From Pseudalgibacter alginicilyticus (GTDB lineage: Bacteria > Bacteroidota > Bacteroidia > Flavobacteriales > Flavobacteriaceae), in NCBI RefSeq assembly GCF_001310225.1, contig NZ_CP012898.1, positions 124,001 through 188,000 of the forward strand: a stretch of 64,000 nt of DNA. The letters are read 5' to 3'. A program made the translations under genes and the position numbers. Of this stretch, positions 51,901 to 62,154 are shown one piece after another (the first letter of the stretch is position 1; every line of letters begins with the position of its first letter). Under the pieces are notes generated by a model, which was not told the DNA's origin, searched no databases, and saw only the letters and a program-made list of their open reading frames with translations.

Positions 51901-52959
51901 CTAAATTTTTCCTAGGAAGGAAATAGAATCTATACCATCGGCATAATCATAAAGTTGTGGTTTTTGTGTGTTCCCAAAATAAACTTCTTTGTCATCAAAG
52001 CCTTTAGAAACAATGCATTGTATGTTGTTTTTTTTCCGTTTTAGAGTTTCTTTTAATTGATCTTGAGAATCATAATATTCATAAAAAACGGTGGCGATGG
52101 GAGAAGAAAAGCTTTTGTCTTCCTTAATCATAAGGAATCCATTTTCTAACATATCAAACTCACTCATTAAATATACTGCTTTGTTATAATCGTAATTATT
52201 GGCATATTTGGCAGTGTCAATAATAGGGTGCCAATGGTACATAGCTTCAAAAAAAGCATTGAAATTATAATTTTTTGGCACATATAATTTTGAAACATTT
52301 CTACAGCCCAAACCGTAATATCTAAAAATATCTTCGGATAGTGCTTGTAGTTCATCATGAGTTTCCTTACCAGTTAAAACGGCAACTGAATTACGATTAT
52401 TTCTAATGATTGAAGGTTTTCCTTTAAAATAATATTCAAAATAACGAGCTGTATTATTACTTCCGGTAGCTATTACGGCATCAAAATCAGTAAGTTTTTC
52501 TTCTTTAAAAGTAATACAACCCTTAAACTGAGGTTCTACATATTCTAAGTATTTAGCTAAAAAAGGGAGTAGGTGTCTGTCTTTGGATGCTTGCTTAACA
52601 ATAACATGGTGGCCACTTATTAAAACGGATAAAAAATCATGAAATCCAACTAAAGGAATGTTTCCAGCCATAATAATGGCTACTTTTTTTGGGGTCTTTT
52701 CAACAATATTATAAGGGGTTAACCACTTTTTAATGTTTTTTTTGGTCAGCAATTTGTGCCAACCTTCTAAAGAAAACAAAATATTTTCTTTAGTAAACCA
52801 ATCATTGTGCTCCTGGGCAATTTTTAGCTGATGTATAAATCCGTCAAAGAATAAATCATTATAAAGAACCTGATCTTTTTTCTCAATTTTATCATTAGAA
52901 AATTGCTCTAAAAAGGCTCCTAAATTTGAGAAAGCATTAATTCTTTGTTGTAAATCCAT
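51901..52959 (-). CDS. Acyl-CoA reductase (LuxC-like)
   Basis: I start this at ATG 52959 (352 residues); the longer frame to 53049 would run through the divergent ferredoxin promoter. The fold is aldehyde-dehydrogenase-like: KVAIIMAGNIPLVGFHDFLSVLISGHHVIVK near residue 95 onward, then VIATGSNNTARYFEYYF and RNNRNSVAVLTG. LuxC-type reductases turn acyl-CoA into aldehyde; the family is common in Flavobacteriia next to the 4Fe-4S ferredoxin. The acyl donor here is unknown. Confidence 0.8.
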   Translation of the reverse strand: MDLQQRINAFSNLGAFLEQFSNDKIEKKDQVLYNDLFFDGFIHQLKIAQEHNDWFTKENILFSLEGWHKLLTKKNIKKWLTPYNIVEKTPKKVAIIMAGNIPLVGFHDFLSVLISGHHVIVKQASKDRHLLPFLAKYLEYVEPQFKGCITFKEEKLTDFDAVIATGSNNTARYFEYYFKGKPSIIRNNRNSVAVLTGKETHDELQALSEDIFRYYGLGCRNVSKLYVPKNYNFNAFFEAMYHWHPIIDTAKYANNYDYNKAVYLMSEFDMLENGFLMIKEDKSFSSPIATVFYEYYDSQDQLKETLKRKKNNIQCIVSKGFDDKEVYFGNTQKPQLYDYADGIDSISFLGKI

Positions 52960-52989
52960 TTTGAATTTGGTTATGAATAGTTTTGGCGT

Positions 52990-52997
52990 TATTTTTG
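52990..52997 (+). promoter_or_regulatory. -7 box of the ferredoxin gene
   Basis: TATTTTTG with TTTG at 52966-52969 as -33 (20-base spacing): a textbook Bacteroidota promoter. It shows the reductase frame must start below it. Confidence 0.6.
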
Positions 52998-53056
52998 CGA
53001 TTGCAAATTTAAGGAAACTCCAATAGAGTTCTTTAATTTTAAAAGACAAAATTACT

Positions 53057-53410
53057 ATGGCAATTATTATAACAGACGAATGTATAAATTGTGGTGCTTG
53101 CGAACCTGAGTGCCCAAATACAGCAATATACGAAGGCGCAGATGATTGGCGCTATAAAGATGGTACGAGTTTAGATGGAACTGTGGTACTTACAAATGGA
53201 AAAGAAGTAGATGCTGATGAGGCTCAGGAGCCTATTAGTGATGAGGTTTACTATATTGTACCAGATAAATGTACAGAGTGTAAAGGTTTTCATGATGAAC
53301 CACAGTGTGCTGCGGTTTGCCCTGTAGACTGCTGTGTTCCTGATGATGATGTTGTAGAAACCGAAGAAGAACTTTTGGCTAAGCAGAAGTTCATGCATCC
53401 TGAAGGGTAA
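53057..53410 (+). CDS. 2[4Fe-4S] ferredoxin
   Basis: This 117-residue cytosolic electron carrier binds two 4Fe-4S clusters. The first set is [12 protein letters not shown]; the second is [21 protein letters not shown], with a longer spacer between cysteines as in Alvin-type ferredoxins. An acidic C-terminus ([10 protein letters not shown]) follows. It is divergent from the acyl-CoA reductase gene. Confidence 0.95.
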   Translation: MAIIITDECINCGACEPECPNTAIYEGADDWRYKDGTSLDGTVVLTNGKEVDADEAQEPISDEVYYIVPDKCTECKGFHDEPQCAAVCPVDCCVPDDDVVETEEELLAKQKFMHPEG

Positions 53411-53511
53411 AAAATTTTAACAATATTATATCACTGATAATTATCAATTTTAACTAAATCCTGAGCTTTTAGCTTGGGATTTTCATTTTTAACATTTAAT
53501 AGAATAAGAAA

Positions 53512-54117
53512 ATGAATTTGGGAAAAGTATTTTTATTAATAAATGGAGAATTACCAAATACGCTTCCTAATATGTCTGAATATGATTTAATTTGCGCAAC
53601 GGATGGTGCTTATCAATTTTTGTTAGAAAATAATATTACTCCTGATTTTATAAGTGGCGATTTTGATTCTTTAAAAGTTTTGCCCAAAAATATTGATGTA
53701 ATTCATACACCAAATCAAGATTTTACAGATTTTGATAAAATTTTAAATATTTTATTTGAAAAAAAATTTAAATCTATTGATGTTTATGGTGCAAGTGGAA
53801 AAGAACAAGATCATTTTTTAGGAAATTTAAGTACAGCTGTGCATTGGAAATCTAAGTTGGCTATTACCTTTTTTGATAATTATGGTCATTATTTTTTAGC
53901 TGAAACTATAACTAAGCTTGATAATTGTAAAGGTAAAACAATCTCCTTAGTGCCATTTCCGGAGGTAAAAAGTGTTATTACTAAAGGTTTAAAGTATTCG
54001 TTGAATAAAGAAGATTTATTTTTAGGGAAACGAATAGGAACCAGAAATGAAGCGCTTAGTAATGACGTAGTTATTGAGTTTTTAAGAGGTGATTTGTTTG
54101 TTTTTGTAAACAATTAA
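53512..54117 (+). CDS. thiN: Thiamine diphosphokinase
   Basis: It makes thiamine diphosphate from thiamine and ATP. The 201-residue protein shows ATDGAYQFLLENNITPDFISGDFDSL near residue 28, whose GDFDS is the family motif, followed by the Asp-rich QDFTDFDKIL and GASGKEQDHFLGNL. Length and motifs fit bacterial TPK/ThiN. The product is the cofactor of the transketolase above. Confidence 0.9.
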   Translation: MNLGKVFLLINGELPNTLPNMSEYDLICATDGAYQFLLENNITPDFISGDFDSLKVLPKNIDVIHTPNQDFTDFDKILNILFEKKFKSIDVYGASGKEQDHFLGNLSTAVHWKSKLAITFFDNYGHYFLAETITKLDNCKGKTISLVPFPEVKSVITKGLKYSLNKEDLFLGKRIGTRNEALSNDVVIEFLRGDLFVFVNN

Positions 54118-54152
54118 AAAGTGTAACTTAGTAGCAGAATAGAAATTTGGAA

Positions 54153-55148
54153 ATGACTGTTGTTAAATTTATAATAATTGGAAGTGGTAATATAGCATCT
54201 GCATACTTTTCGGCTATTACAAATATAGGTCAGGCAGAGGTTGTAGGTATTGTTTCTAGTAAAACCATAAAACCTAAACCGCTAAATAATCTCCCTTTTT
54301 TTAAAAGTTTGAAAGATGTTAAAATTGATTTTGATGCTATTGTAGTGTGTACTCCAAATGGATTGCACCATGTAAGTACCATTGAAGCAGCTACTTTAAA
54401 AAAGCATGTGCTTTGTGAAAAGCCTATTGATATTTCATTAGAGTCTATTGATAAGATGATTAAAGCTTGTAAAGTAAATAACGTAAAGCTTGGAGTTGCT
54501 TATCAAAGGCGATTTAGTTCTGATAATCCCGTTGTGAAAAATTTGATTGATGAAAATAAAATAGGAAAGATTTTTTCAGTAGATCTTGCAGTGAAAAACT
54601 ATCGGGATCAAGCATATTATGATTCTGCTGATTATAGAGGTAAGTATAAGATTGATGGTGGTGGCCCTTTTATTCAACAAGCTTGTCATTATATAGATTT
54701 GTATTATTGGTTTTTTGGAAAACCCACTAATTTGGTTAGTAAGTTAGGTACTTTTGTTCATAATATTGAAGTTGAGGATCATGGAGCTGTTATTTGTGTT
54801 CATGATTCAGGAATGATAGGTACTATTACTGCATCAACAGCAACTAAACCGGGATTCCCAGCAAAAATGGAAATTTATACAAGTAAGGGGTATATCATAT
54901 TAGAAAATGATGTTATAACACAATGGGGTATTGAAGGTATGGCAAACCCATCAATTAAAATTAACCAACCTGAAACTAATAAGCATACAGGAGCTTCAAA
55001 CGCTTTTGTTAATGATACTACTAATCATGAAACTGTTATAAAAGATTTTATTCAAGCTATTGAATTAGATACTAATCCGTTGGTAACAGGTGAATCTGCA
55101 AAAAATGCGACTGAAATTATTTTAGATATTTACAAAAGTCAATTTTAA
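54153..55148 (+). CDS. Gfo/Idh/MocA-family NAD(P)-dependent oxidoreductase
   Basis: I start this at ATG 54153 (331 residues) rather than TTG 54147. It has a Rossmann motif (IIGSGNIASAYFSAI), the CEKPIDIS lysine motif near residue 89, and GVAYQRRFSSDN and GGGPFIQQACHYIDLYYWFFG of the catalytic domain. Members oxidise or isomerise sugars and inositols. The substrate cannot be told; surface-polysaccharide sugar synthesis is one option. It is 35 bases after thiN. Confidence 0.88.
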   Translation: MTVVKFIIIGSGNIASAYFSAITNIGQAEVVGIVSSKTIKPKPLNNLPFFKSLKDVKIDFDAIVVCTPNGLHHVSTIEAATLKKHVLCEKPIDISLESIDKMIKACKVNNVKLGVAYQRRFSSDNPVVKNLIDENKIGKIFSVDLAVKNYRDQAYYDSADYRGKYKIDGGGPFIQQACHYIDLYYWFFGKPTNLVSKLGTFVHNIEVEDHGAVICVHDSGMIGTITASTATKPGFPAKMEIYTSKGYIILENDVITQWGIEGMANPSIKINQPETNKHTGASNAFVNDTTNHETVIKDFIQAIELDTNPLVTGESAKNATEIILDIYKSQF

Positions 55149-55176
55149 AAGTACCTTGTTTTAGTTAGAAATCTCT

Positions 55177-56715
55177 TTAAAATAGAATTTTTACAAATCT
55201 TTGATTTTTTAAGTTATCAATATCTTGACCAAACATTAGTAAGGTATTTTCATTTATCCAATTATATAAAAAAGGCCTGATTGTTATGCCGTCAAGTTGG
55301 TTGTTGTTTATTAAAACCTGTCTTTTATAATTACCACTGTTTAAATCTACTGAGGTTGATAGAAAAGCTTTGTCAAAATCAACAAAATAATTAGCCAGGG
55401 GGCCTGTACGGTGGTTTAAATTTTTAGCACTACAATTATAAAGCAAATAAACTTTATTGTTTTTGTAAATTGGCAAAAAGGAACTGTAAATGGGAACGTT
55501 TGATTTATCATTTCGCTTTCCAATTTTATTAGCCCATATAATATTACCCTGATTGTTTAATTTAATAGTTGCTATATCGTGATGATAATACGTAATAGCA
55601 TAATTGTAAGAATAGGACCATGATTTTTCAGCCAAAACCAATAATTCATCATTGTCTAATTTTATAGTTTGTTTTAATACAAAGTTTTGGTTATCTCGTT
55701 TTCCTTGATTAAACTTATCAATGGCCTTGTCTTTTTTCTTTCCATCTTCTATGAGTTTGGCAAAAAAATCTGAAGATAATTTATTATATTTTGAATACAA
55801 TATATTTTCACTTTCAAGATTTATTTTGGAAGCAAAAATACCACTCATGGCATACATGTCTTTTGCGGAATACATCCCTGTTAATACTAATTCATCATCA
55901 TTTAATAATGTGACGTTTAAAGTTCTTAAATGCACATTGTTTGGTTTAATTGTACAGATAGAGCTTATATTTTCTTGCTGTATTTTAAATAGTTGAAATT
56001 CATATCTATGATTGTTTTCATCATTCAAAACCTTATAGCTTTCATATATTTTGCAAAGTATAAATAACTTGTTTTTTTTATTTAAAAAAATATTATGAAT
56101 TGATAAAACATCATTTTTGTATGGTAATTCATAAGAGGTATTAGTTATTTCATTAAAATCGGAATCAAAAGTTTGAACTTTTATTTTAGCAATTTCTTTG
56201 TTTTTATTGGGAATGGTGTAAAAAAGTGTAATAGTATTTTCGTCATCACTTATCATAAATTTACTAAGTGAATTTTTGGCACTTTTAGAATCGTTTTCAA
56301 TAGTGGTTATTAGTTTTTTTTCGTATAAAGTAAATGTTTTTAAGTCTACACTTTGATGATAAAAAGTTTTGCCTTCATCATTTAACAAATAAAAAACATG
56401 TGTTATTTTGTCTTTTATTTTTACCAGCCCAAGGGAATTGAATTTATCTTCGTAAGTTTCGCTTTTTAAGTTTATTTCTTGTTCAGAGGGTGTCAAGTCT
56501 AAATTGAATTTCCTTAAAAACATATCGTCACCTTGCCCATATTTTCCTTCTGAATATAAAAGATAGTAGCCGTTCTCATCCTTGCCAATAATGTCAATAG
56601 GGATTTCTCTTTTTTCATTTTTAAAAACGGAACCAAATTCTACTTGAATATTATCTTGGGAATTGCTGAGATTAAAACATATAATAAACAGTAAGCTAAT
56701 TGCAAATTTTTTCAT
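55177..56715 (-). CDS. Secreted protein of unknown function
   Basis: This 512-residue protein has a clear signal peptide (KKFAISLLFIICFNLSNSQ). The remainder is beta-rich with repeated blade-like stretches (GYYLLYSEGKYGQGDDMFLRKF, NKKNKLFILCKIYESYKVL, NENTLLMFGQDIDNLKNQ) suggesting a propeller. I recognise no catalytic motif and no sorting domain at the C-terminus. It is convergent with the oxidoreductase. Confidence 0.7.
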   Translation of the reverse strand: MKKFAISLLFIICFNLSNSQDNIQVEFGSVFKNEKREIPIDIIGKDENGYYLLYSEGKYGQGDDMFLRKFNLDLTPSEQEINLKSETYEDKFNSLGLVKIKDKITHVFYLLNDEGKTFYHQSVDLKTFTLYEKKLITTIENDSKSAKNSLSKFMISDDENTITLFYTIPNKNKEIAKIKVQTFDSDFNEITNTSYELPYKNDVLSIHNIFLNKKNKLFILCKIYESYKVLNDENNHRYEFQLFKIQQENISSICTIKPNNVHLRTLNVTLLNDDELVLTGMYSAKDMYAMSGIFASKINLESENILYSKYNKLSSDFFAKLIEDGKKKDKAIDKFNQGKRDNQNFVLKQTIKLDNDELLVLAEKSWSYSYNYAITYYHHDIATIKLNNQGNIIWANKIGKRNDKSNVPIYSSFLPIYKNNKVYLLYNCSAKNLNHRTGPLANYFVDFDKAFLSTSVDLNSGNYKRQVLINNNQLDGITIRPFLYNWINENTLLMFGQDIDNLKNQRFVKILF

Positions 56716-56999
56716 ATCAATGATATAATTTTTATCAAAATAGATAAGTAAATATAGGTGTATTTTGGATAATTTGTATGCGTTATTTTATTTTTTATTT
56801 GCTGCATTTAAAATAGTTTTCACACAGGTTTCGCTTTTATATTTTTTCATCTTTTATGAGTTAATCATGCTATTATATTGTGTGTAAAAAACACAAAAAA
56901 AATATGGGTTTAAAAGAAATCAAATGTTATAATTATATGTTTTCAAATAGTAAAAGATTAAAGACGTAAAATGATATAAAAAATAATTACAGAATTACC

Positions 57000-57007
57000 T
57001 ACATTTG
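57000..57007 (+). promoter_or_regulatory. -7 box of ychF
   Basis: TACATTTG (TAnnTTTG), 53 bases before the ATG, just ahead of the leader hairpin. Confidence 0.5.
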
Positions 57008-57022
57008 CACTCGCAAAAACAG

Positions 57023-57042
57023 ATTCCCGACTTCTCGGGAAT
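57023..57042 (+). promoter_or_regulatory. Stem-loop in the ychF leader
   Basis: ATTCCCGA pairs with TCGGGAAT around a CTTC loop. It lies between the promoter and the ATG (18 bases away) and so would be in the mRNA leader. It is GC-richer than its surroundings. Confidence 0.55.
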
Positions 57043-57060
57043 AAAAAAGAATATTTGAAA

Positions 57061-58155
57061 ATGAAAGCAGGCATCGTAGGGTTACCAAATGTAGGGAAAT
57101 CAACATTATTTAATTGTTTGTCAAACGCAAAAGCACAAAGTGCTAACTTCCCATTCTGTACAATAGAACCTAATATAGGTGTGGTAAATGTACCTGACAA
57201 GCGTTTAGAAAAGCTTGAAGAGTTAGTAAAGCCTGTTCGTGTACAGCCTGCTACTGTTGAAATTGTAGATATAGCAGGTTTGGTAAAAGGTGCTAGTAAG
57301 GGTGAGGGTTTAGGAAATCAATTTTTAGCTAATATCCGTGAAACCGATGCTATTTTGCATGTTTTGCGTTGTTTTGATAATGACAATATTGTACATGTTG
57401 ACGGGAATGTAAATCCAATTAGAGATAAAGAAACCATTGATATGGAGCTTCAGTTAAAAGACTTGGAAACCGTTGATAAAAAACTTGATAAAGTAAAGCG
57501 AGCAGCAAAAACAGGTAATAAAGAAGCTCAAAAAGAAGAGGCTGTTTTATTGAAAATTAAAGCAGGCTTAGAAGCTGGAGTCTCTGTAAGGGCGTTAGAG
57601 TTTTCTGAAGAAGATGATAAGGATTTTGTAAAACCATCTCAATTTATCACAGATAAACCAGTTATGTACGTTTGTAATGTAGATGAAGGGGCTGCTGTTT
57701 CTGGAAATAAATACGTAGAGCAAGTAAAAGAAGCTGTTAAAGATGAAAATGCTGAAGTTTTAGTGTTGGCTGTTGGAACCGAAGCAGATATAACGGAATT
57801 AGATGATTATGAAGAGCGTCAAATGTTTCTTCAAGATATAGGTTTAGATGAGCCTGGATCAGCAAAATTAATTCGTTCGGCATACAAACTATTAAATCAA
57901 CAAACGTATTTTACGGCAGGGGTAAAAGAAGTTCGTGCTTGGACTGTGGATATTGGAGCTACGGCTCCTCAAGCAGCTGGTGTTATTCATACCGATTTTG
58001 AAAAAGGGTTTATCCGCGCTGAAGTTATTGGTTATGATGATTATGCAAACTATGGTAGTGAAGCTAAAGTTAAAGAAGCGGGTAAAATGCGTGTAGAAGG
58101 CAAAAATTATGTTGTTAAAGATGGTGATATTATGCACTTCTTATTTAATGTGTAA
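57061..58155 (+). CDS. ychF: Ribosome-associated GTPase/ATPase YchF (Obg family)
   Basis: This 364-residue protein starts at ATG 57061. It has the G1 motif [32 protein letters not shown] (G3), the YchF variant of the base-specificity site (CNVDE instead of NKxD), which allows ATP binding, and a C-terminal TGS domain ([26 protein letters not shown]). It binds ribosomes and is redox-regulated in other bacteria. Confidence 0.97.
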   Translation: MKAGIVGLPNVGKSTLFNCLSNAKAQSANFPFCTIEPNIGVVNVPDKRLEKLEELVKPVRVQPATVEIVDIAGLVKGASKGEGLGNQFLANIRETDAILHVLRCFDNDNIVHVDGNVNPIRDKETIDMELQLKDLETVDKKLDKVKRAAKTGNKEAQKEEAVLLKIKAGLEAGVSVRALEFSEEDDKDFVKPSQFITDKPVMYVCNVDEGAAVSGNKYVEQVKEAVKDENAEVLVLAVGTEADITELDDYEERQMFLQDIGLDEPGSAKLIRSAYKLLNQQTYFTAGVKEVRAWTVDIGATAPQAAGVIHTDFEKGFIRAEVIGYDDYANYGSEAKVKEAGKMRVEGKNYVVKDGDIMHFLFNV

Positions 58156-58250
58156 TTTGTTTTGAAATAGTTTAAATTGTGGGTGACTTTTTCTTTTGTT
58201 ATAGTGTCTTTATTAATAGTAAGTAGATGCGAACACTATTGTAAAAATTT

Positions 58251-58706
58251 ATGACCCTAATAGAAGTACAAACTTTAATTAATGCCGATATAAAAAGCTG
58301 CTTTGATTTAGCTCGAAGTATTGATTTTCATAAAGAATCATTAAAACATACAGACGAAATACCTATTGCAGGTAAAACGACCGGATTGATAGAAAAAGGG
58401 GAGTGGGTTAGCTGGGAAGCAACACATTTTGGTTTTGTTCAGCATTTAACTTCTAAAATTACCGCATTTGATGCTCCAAATTATTTTGTAGATGAAATGG
58501 TTTTAGGTGTTTTTAAATCGTTTAAGCATGAACATATCTTCAAAGAAGTATTGGGTAAGACAATCATGACGGATAGATTGTATTTTGAACCACCTTTAGG
58601 TATTTTAGGTAAAATAGCTAATTTATTATTTCTAAAACGGTATATGAAAAAGCTTCTAAAAACAAAAAATAGGTTGCTAAAAGAAAAAGCAGAATCTATA
58701 AATTAA
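58251..58706 (+). CDS. SRPBCC-family ligand-binding protein
   Basis: This 151-residue protein matches the START/Bet v1-like SRPBCC pattern: N-terminal IEVQTLINADIKSCFDLARSIDFH and central GEWVSWEATHFGFVQHLTSKIT, with YFVDEMVLGVFKSFKHEHIFKE. No catalytic residues are known for such proteins. It lies 95 bases after ychF. Confidence 0.8.
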   Translation: MTLIEVQTLINADIKSCFDLARSIDFHKESLKHTDEIPIAGKTTGLIEKGEWVSWEATHFGFVQHLTSKITAFDAPNYFVDEMVLGVFKSFKHEHIFKEVLGKTIMTDRLYFEPPLGILGKIANLLFLKRYMKKLLKTKNRLLKEKAESIN

Positions 58707-58853
58707 ACAATACAATTAATCGAGAGGTGTTTGAATTAATATTGAGTTTGTAGTGTCTCTATGAGTTTTTTAATCATGGGTTTAAGTGATTTTTGTTTAT
58801 TCTGAACATCGTAATTGCTTGTTTTTTTACACGGTATTAAAAAATAACAAGTC

Positions 58854-58861
58854 TACTTTTG
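58854..58861 (+). promoter_or_regulatory. -7 box immediately upstream of the EamA gene
   Basis: TACTTTTG ends only 4 bases before the ATG at 58866. The transcript would start at or within the start codon, so the mRNA may be leaderless. Confidence 0.4.
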
Positions 58862-58865
58862 TATC

Positions 58866-59765
58866 ATGCAATTAACAAAAAGTTTTTGGTTTGGAGTAGG
58901 AATTGGTGTTTTAGGTGTTGTACTTTTTTCGTCTAAAGCAGTCATGGTTAAATTAGCTTATAGTTATCAAGTGGATGCTATTAGCATTTTGTTGTTGCGA
59001 ATGTTGTTTTCGTTTCCTTTTTATGTAATAATTGCTTATTTATATCGCAATAGTAGTAATAAGGTTGTGGTTGGTAGACAGGATTATTTTTGGGTTGTTT
59101 TCTTTGGCTTTGTAGGGTACTATTTAGCAAGTTATTTTGACTTTGTGGGGCTAACATACATAAAAGCCAGTTTAGAACGTATTATCCTTTTTTTATATCC
59201 TACCATTGTTATTTTACTTAATAAAATATTTTTAAAACACCCCATAACTAAAATTCAAATTGGTGCTATAGGATTAACCTATTTGGGGGTTGTTATTTCC
59301 TTTTGGGATGAAGTAGCAATACATGGTAGTCATATTTATTTAGGAGGGTTTTTTATACTCCTGAGTGCTATAACCTATGCATCATATTTGGTGGGTAGCG
59401 GATGGTTAATTCCAAAATTTGGCGTAATGAAATTTACAGCTTTTGCCATGATAGTGTCTTGTATTTGTGTATTCATTCACTACAGTGTTGTTAGTGAAAT
59501 AAGTTTATTTAGTTTTTCGTGGGAAGTTTACTTTTTAGGTTTTTTGATAGCTATTTTTGCTACCGTTATACCGTCGTTTTTAGTGTCTGCTTCCATTAAA
59601 ATAATCAGTTCTTCTAATTTTGCAATACTTGCCGGTATTGGACCAATTTCAACTATTATTTTGGCAGCTATTTTTTTAAATGAAGTTTTAACCTTATTAC
59701 AATTTTTTGGAGCTATAGTGGTTATTGTGGGGATTTTATTGATTTCTCTTATTAAGAAAAAGTAA
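58866..59765 (+). CDS. EamA/DMT-superfamily transporter
   Basis: This 299-residue protein has 10 membrane segments in two EamA repeats (about 7-140 and 152-295). The first segment FGVGIGVLGVVLFSSKAVMVKLAY starts at residue 8, so the ATG at 58866 is needed. The second repeat has ISSSNFAILAGIGPISTIILAAIFL. The substrate of these metabolite exporters cannot be told. Confidence 0.9.
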   Translation: MQLTKSFWFGVGIGVLGVVLFSSKAVMVKLAYSYQVDAISILLLRMLFSFPFYVIIAYLYRNSSNKVVVGRQDYFWVVFFGFVGYYLASYFDFVGLTYIKASLERIILFLYPTIVILLNKIFLKHPITKIQIGAIGLTYLGVVISFWDEVAIHGSHIYLGGFFILLSAITYASYLVGSGWLIPKFGVMKFTAFAMIVSCICVFIHYSVVSEISLFSFSWEVYFLGFLIAIFATVIPSFLVSASIKIISSSNFAILAGIGPISTIILAAIFLNEVLTLLQFFGAIVVIVGILLISLIKKK

Positions 59766-59904
59766 ATTTTTCGAAACCAAAATAATAAGTTAATGTTCTC
59801 AACAATAATAATGCCTTATTGTTAATTAATTTGTATGCTGGCTGTTTCATTTTTTGTTACTAAGTGCTATCTTAGCATCCTATCACGAAAATATACTCAA
59901 ATCT

Positions 59905-61764
59905 ATGGCTGAAGCATCAAATTATACCGAAGATAATATACGTTCGTTAGATTGGAAAGAACACATCCGTATGCGTCCGGGGATGTATATTGGTAAGTTA
60001 GGTGATGGGTCTTCGCCAGATGATGGAATTTACATTCTCCTTAAAGAGGTTTTAGATAATTCCATTGATGAGTATGTCATGGGAGCTGGAAAAACTATTG
60101 AAATTTCAATTCAAGGTACTAAAGTTACGGTACGCGATTACGGTCGTGGTATTCCATTAGGTAAAGTGGTTGATGTCGTCTCCAAAATGAATACTGGTGG
60201 TAAGTATGATTCCAAAGCTTTCAAAAAGTCAGTGGGTTTAAATGGAGTAGGTACCAAAGCGGTAAATGCACTATCGTCATACTTTAGAGTAGAGTCTACT
60301 CGTGATAGTAAATCTGCTTCGGCTGAATTTGAAAAAGGAAATTTAACCAATCAAGAGCTATTAGATGATACTTCACGCAGAAAAGGAACTAAAGTATCCT
60401 TTGTGCCAGATGAATTTATCTTCAAAAATTATAAGTATAGAAACGAGTACATCGTTAAAATGCTAAAAAACTATGTATACCTTAACCCAGGTTTAACCAT
60501 TGTTTTTAATGGCGAAAAATATTATAGTGAAAATGGTTTAAAAGATCTATTAAGTGAAAATATCACTGAATCTGATAGGTTGTATCCAATTATTCATTTA
60601 AGAGGAGATGATATTGAGGTGGCGTTAACTCATAGTAAAACACAGTATAGTGAAGAATATCATTCGTTTGTAAATGGTCAAAATACCACACAAGGAGGTA
60701 CACATTTATCTGCTTTTAGAGAAGCTCTGGTTAGAACTATTAGAGAGTTTTATGGAAAAAACTATGAGGCGTCTGATATTCGAAAGTCGGTAGTATGTGC
60801 CATAGCTATAAAAGTAATGGAGCCTGTTTTTGAGAGCCAGACAAAAACAAAGTTAGGATCTACAGATATGGGGGGAGATTTACCAACGGTACGAACCTAT
60901 ATTAATGATTTTTTAAAAACATATTTAGATAATTTTTTACATAAAAATCCTGATCAAGCTGATAAAATTCAACGTAAGATTTTGCAGGCTGAACGTGAGC
61001 GTAAAGAACTTTCGGGGATTAGGAAATTAGCAAAAGACCGCGCAAAAAAAGCAAGTCTACATAATAAAAAATTGCGAGATTGCCGAGTACATTTTGGAGA
61101 TACCAAAAACGCAAGAAATCTTGAAACTACCTTATTTATAACTGAGGGAGATTCGGCTTCGGGAAGTATAACAAAATCCAGAGATGTTAATACCCAAGCT
61201 GTATTTAGTTTAAAAGGAAAGCCTCTTAATTGCTACGGTTTAACAAAAAAAATTGTTTACGAAAATGAAGAGTTTAATTTATTGCAAGCTGCTTTAAATA
61301 TTGAAGAGTCTTTAGAAGATTTAAGATATAATAATGTTGTAATTGCTACCGATGCTGATGTAGATGGTATGCATATTCGGTTGTTGTTGATCACTTTCTT
61401 CTTACAATTTTTTCCTGAAGTCATCAAAGAAGGGCATTTGTATATATTGCAAACACCGCTGTTTCGTGTTCGAAATAAAAAAGAAACGATTTATTGCTAT
61501 TCTGAAGAAGAGCGAAAAAATGCGATTGAAAAATTAAAACCCAAACCAGAAATTACTCGATTTAAAGGATTGGGTGAAATTTCGCCAGATGAATTTCAAT
61601 TTTTTATAGGAGAAGATATTCGTTTAGATCCCGTTATGTTAGACAATAATATGTCTATTGAAGAGCTTTTAGAATTTTATATGGGAAAAAATACACCAAC
61701 AAGACAAGAATTTATTATCGATAATTTGAAGGTGGAGTTGGATTTAATAGAAGACTTAAAATAA
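59905..61764 (+). CDS. parE: DNA topoisomerase IV subunit B
   Basis: This 619-residue ATPase subunit starts at ATG 59905; an earlier TTG/ATG frame adds an unconserved tail. ATP-binding motifs are [36 protein letters not shown] and [12 protein letters not shown]-like (here [11 protein letters not shown]). The TOPRIM domain follows with [10 protein letters not shown] and DADVDGMHI. It decatenates chromosomes with ParC, encoded 386 bases further on. Confidence 0.97.
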   Translation: MAEASNYTEDNIRSLDWKEHIRMRPGMYIGKLGDGSSPDDGIYILLKEVLDNSIDEYVMGAGKTIEISIQGTKVTVRDYGRGIPLGKVVDVVSKMNTGGKYDSKAFKKSVGLNGVGTKAVNALSSYFRVESTRDSKSASAEFEKGNLTNQELLDDTSRRKGTKVSFVPDEFIFKNYKYRNEYIVKMLKNYVYLNPGLTIVFNGEKYYSENGLKDLLSENITESDRLYPIIHLRGDDIEVALTHSKTQYSEEYHSFVNGQNTTQGGTHLSAFREALVRTIREFYGKNYEASDIRKSVVCAIAIKVMEPVFESQTKTKLGSTDMGGDLPTVRTYINDFLKTYLDNFLHKNPDQADKIQRKILQAERERKELSGIRKLAKDRAKKASLHNKKLRDCRVHFGDTKNARNLETTLFITEGDSASGSITKSRDVNTQAVFSLKGKPLNCYGLTKKIVYENEEFNLLQAALNIEESLEDLRYNNVVIATDADVDGMHIRLLLITFFLQFFPEVIKEGHLYILQTPLFRVRNKKETIYCYSEEERKNAIEKLKPKPEITRFKGLGEISPDEFQFFIGEDIRLDPVMLDNNMSIEELLEFYMGKNTPTRQEFIIDNLKVELDLIEDLK

Positions 61765-61765
61765 T

Positions 61766-61945
61766 ATGAAAAAAGCAAGATTAGGCATTACAATATTGTC
61801 AGCTATTTTGTTAGTGATATGGGGTTTTAAACTTGATTATAACGATTTAAGTTACAAAAATAATAGTACAGCCTATTTAGGGATTTTAATAATGTTATTG
61901 TTAATCATTTTTGGAATCCGTCAAATTATTAAAGAAAAGAATTAA
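61766..61945 (+). CDS. Small membrane protein between parE and parC
   Basis: This 59-codon ORF starts one base after the parE stop. Translation begins KKARLGITILSAILLVIWGF and has two hydrophobic segments (about 6-20 and 37-52) with a basic end (RQIIKEKN). The tight spacing and membrane pattern argue it is a gene. I do not recognise a family. Confidence 0.6.
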   Translation: MKKARLGITILSAILLVIWGFKLDYNDLSYKNNSTAYLGILIMLLLIIFGIRQIIKEKN

Positions 61946-61980
61946 TATTTTAAAATTGAAAACAATAAAGTTTTCAAGAC

Positions 61981-62154
61981 ATGTTAAATAAAAAAAGATA
62001 CTACGTTATGTTATATAATAAAACCAATAAAAAACTTTTAAAAAGAAATTACAACCATTTACATTTTCAAGACGGTCCAAATAAAGCGAATGAACGCCGA
62101 ATAAAAGGACTTACTTTTTTAAATGGTAAGCCAAAACAATATAATTTTAAATGA
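61981..62154 (+). CDS. Small basic protein between parE and parC
   Basis: This 57-codon ORF reads LNKKRYYVMLYNKTNKKLL at its start and is strongly basic (many Lys, Arg and Asn). Its stop TGA overlaps the parC ATG (ATGA at 62151-62154), an arrangement typical of coupled genes. No family is recognised. Confidence 0.5.
   Translation: MLNKKRYYVMLYNKTNKKLLKRNYNHLHFQDGPNKANERRIKGLTFLNGKPKQYNFK

Larger units (their letters stand above)
56716..57060. other. Intergenic region upstream of ychF
   Basis: These 345 bases hold the ychF promoter (57000-57007), a stem-loop at 57023-57042, and a small inverted repeat (TTGTGT at 56878 and ACACAA at 56891). No ORF is credible. Confidence 0.5.
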
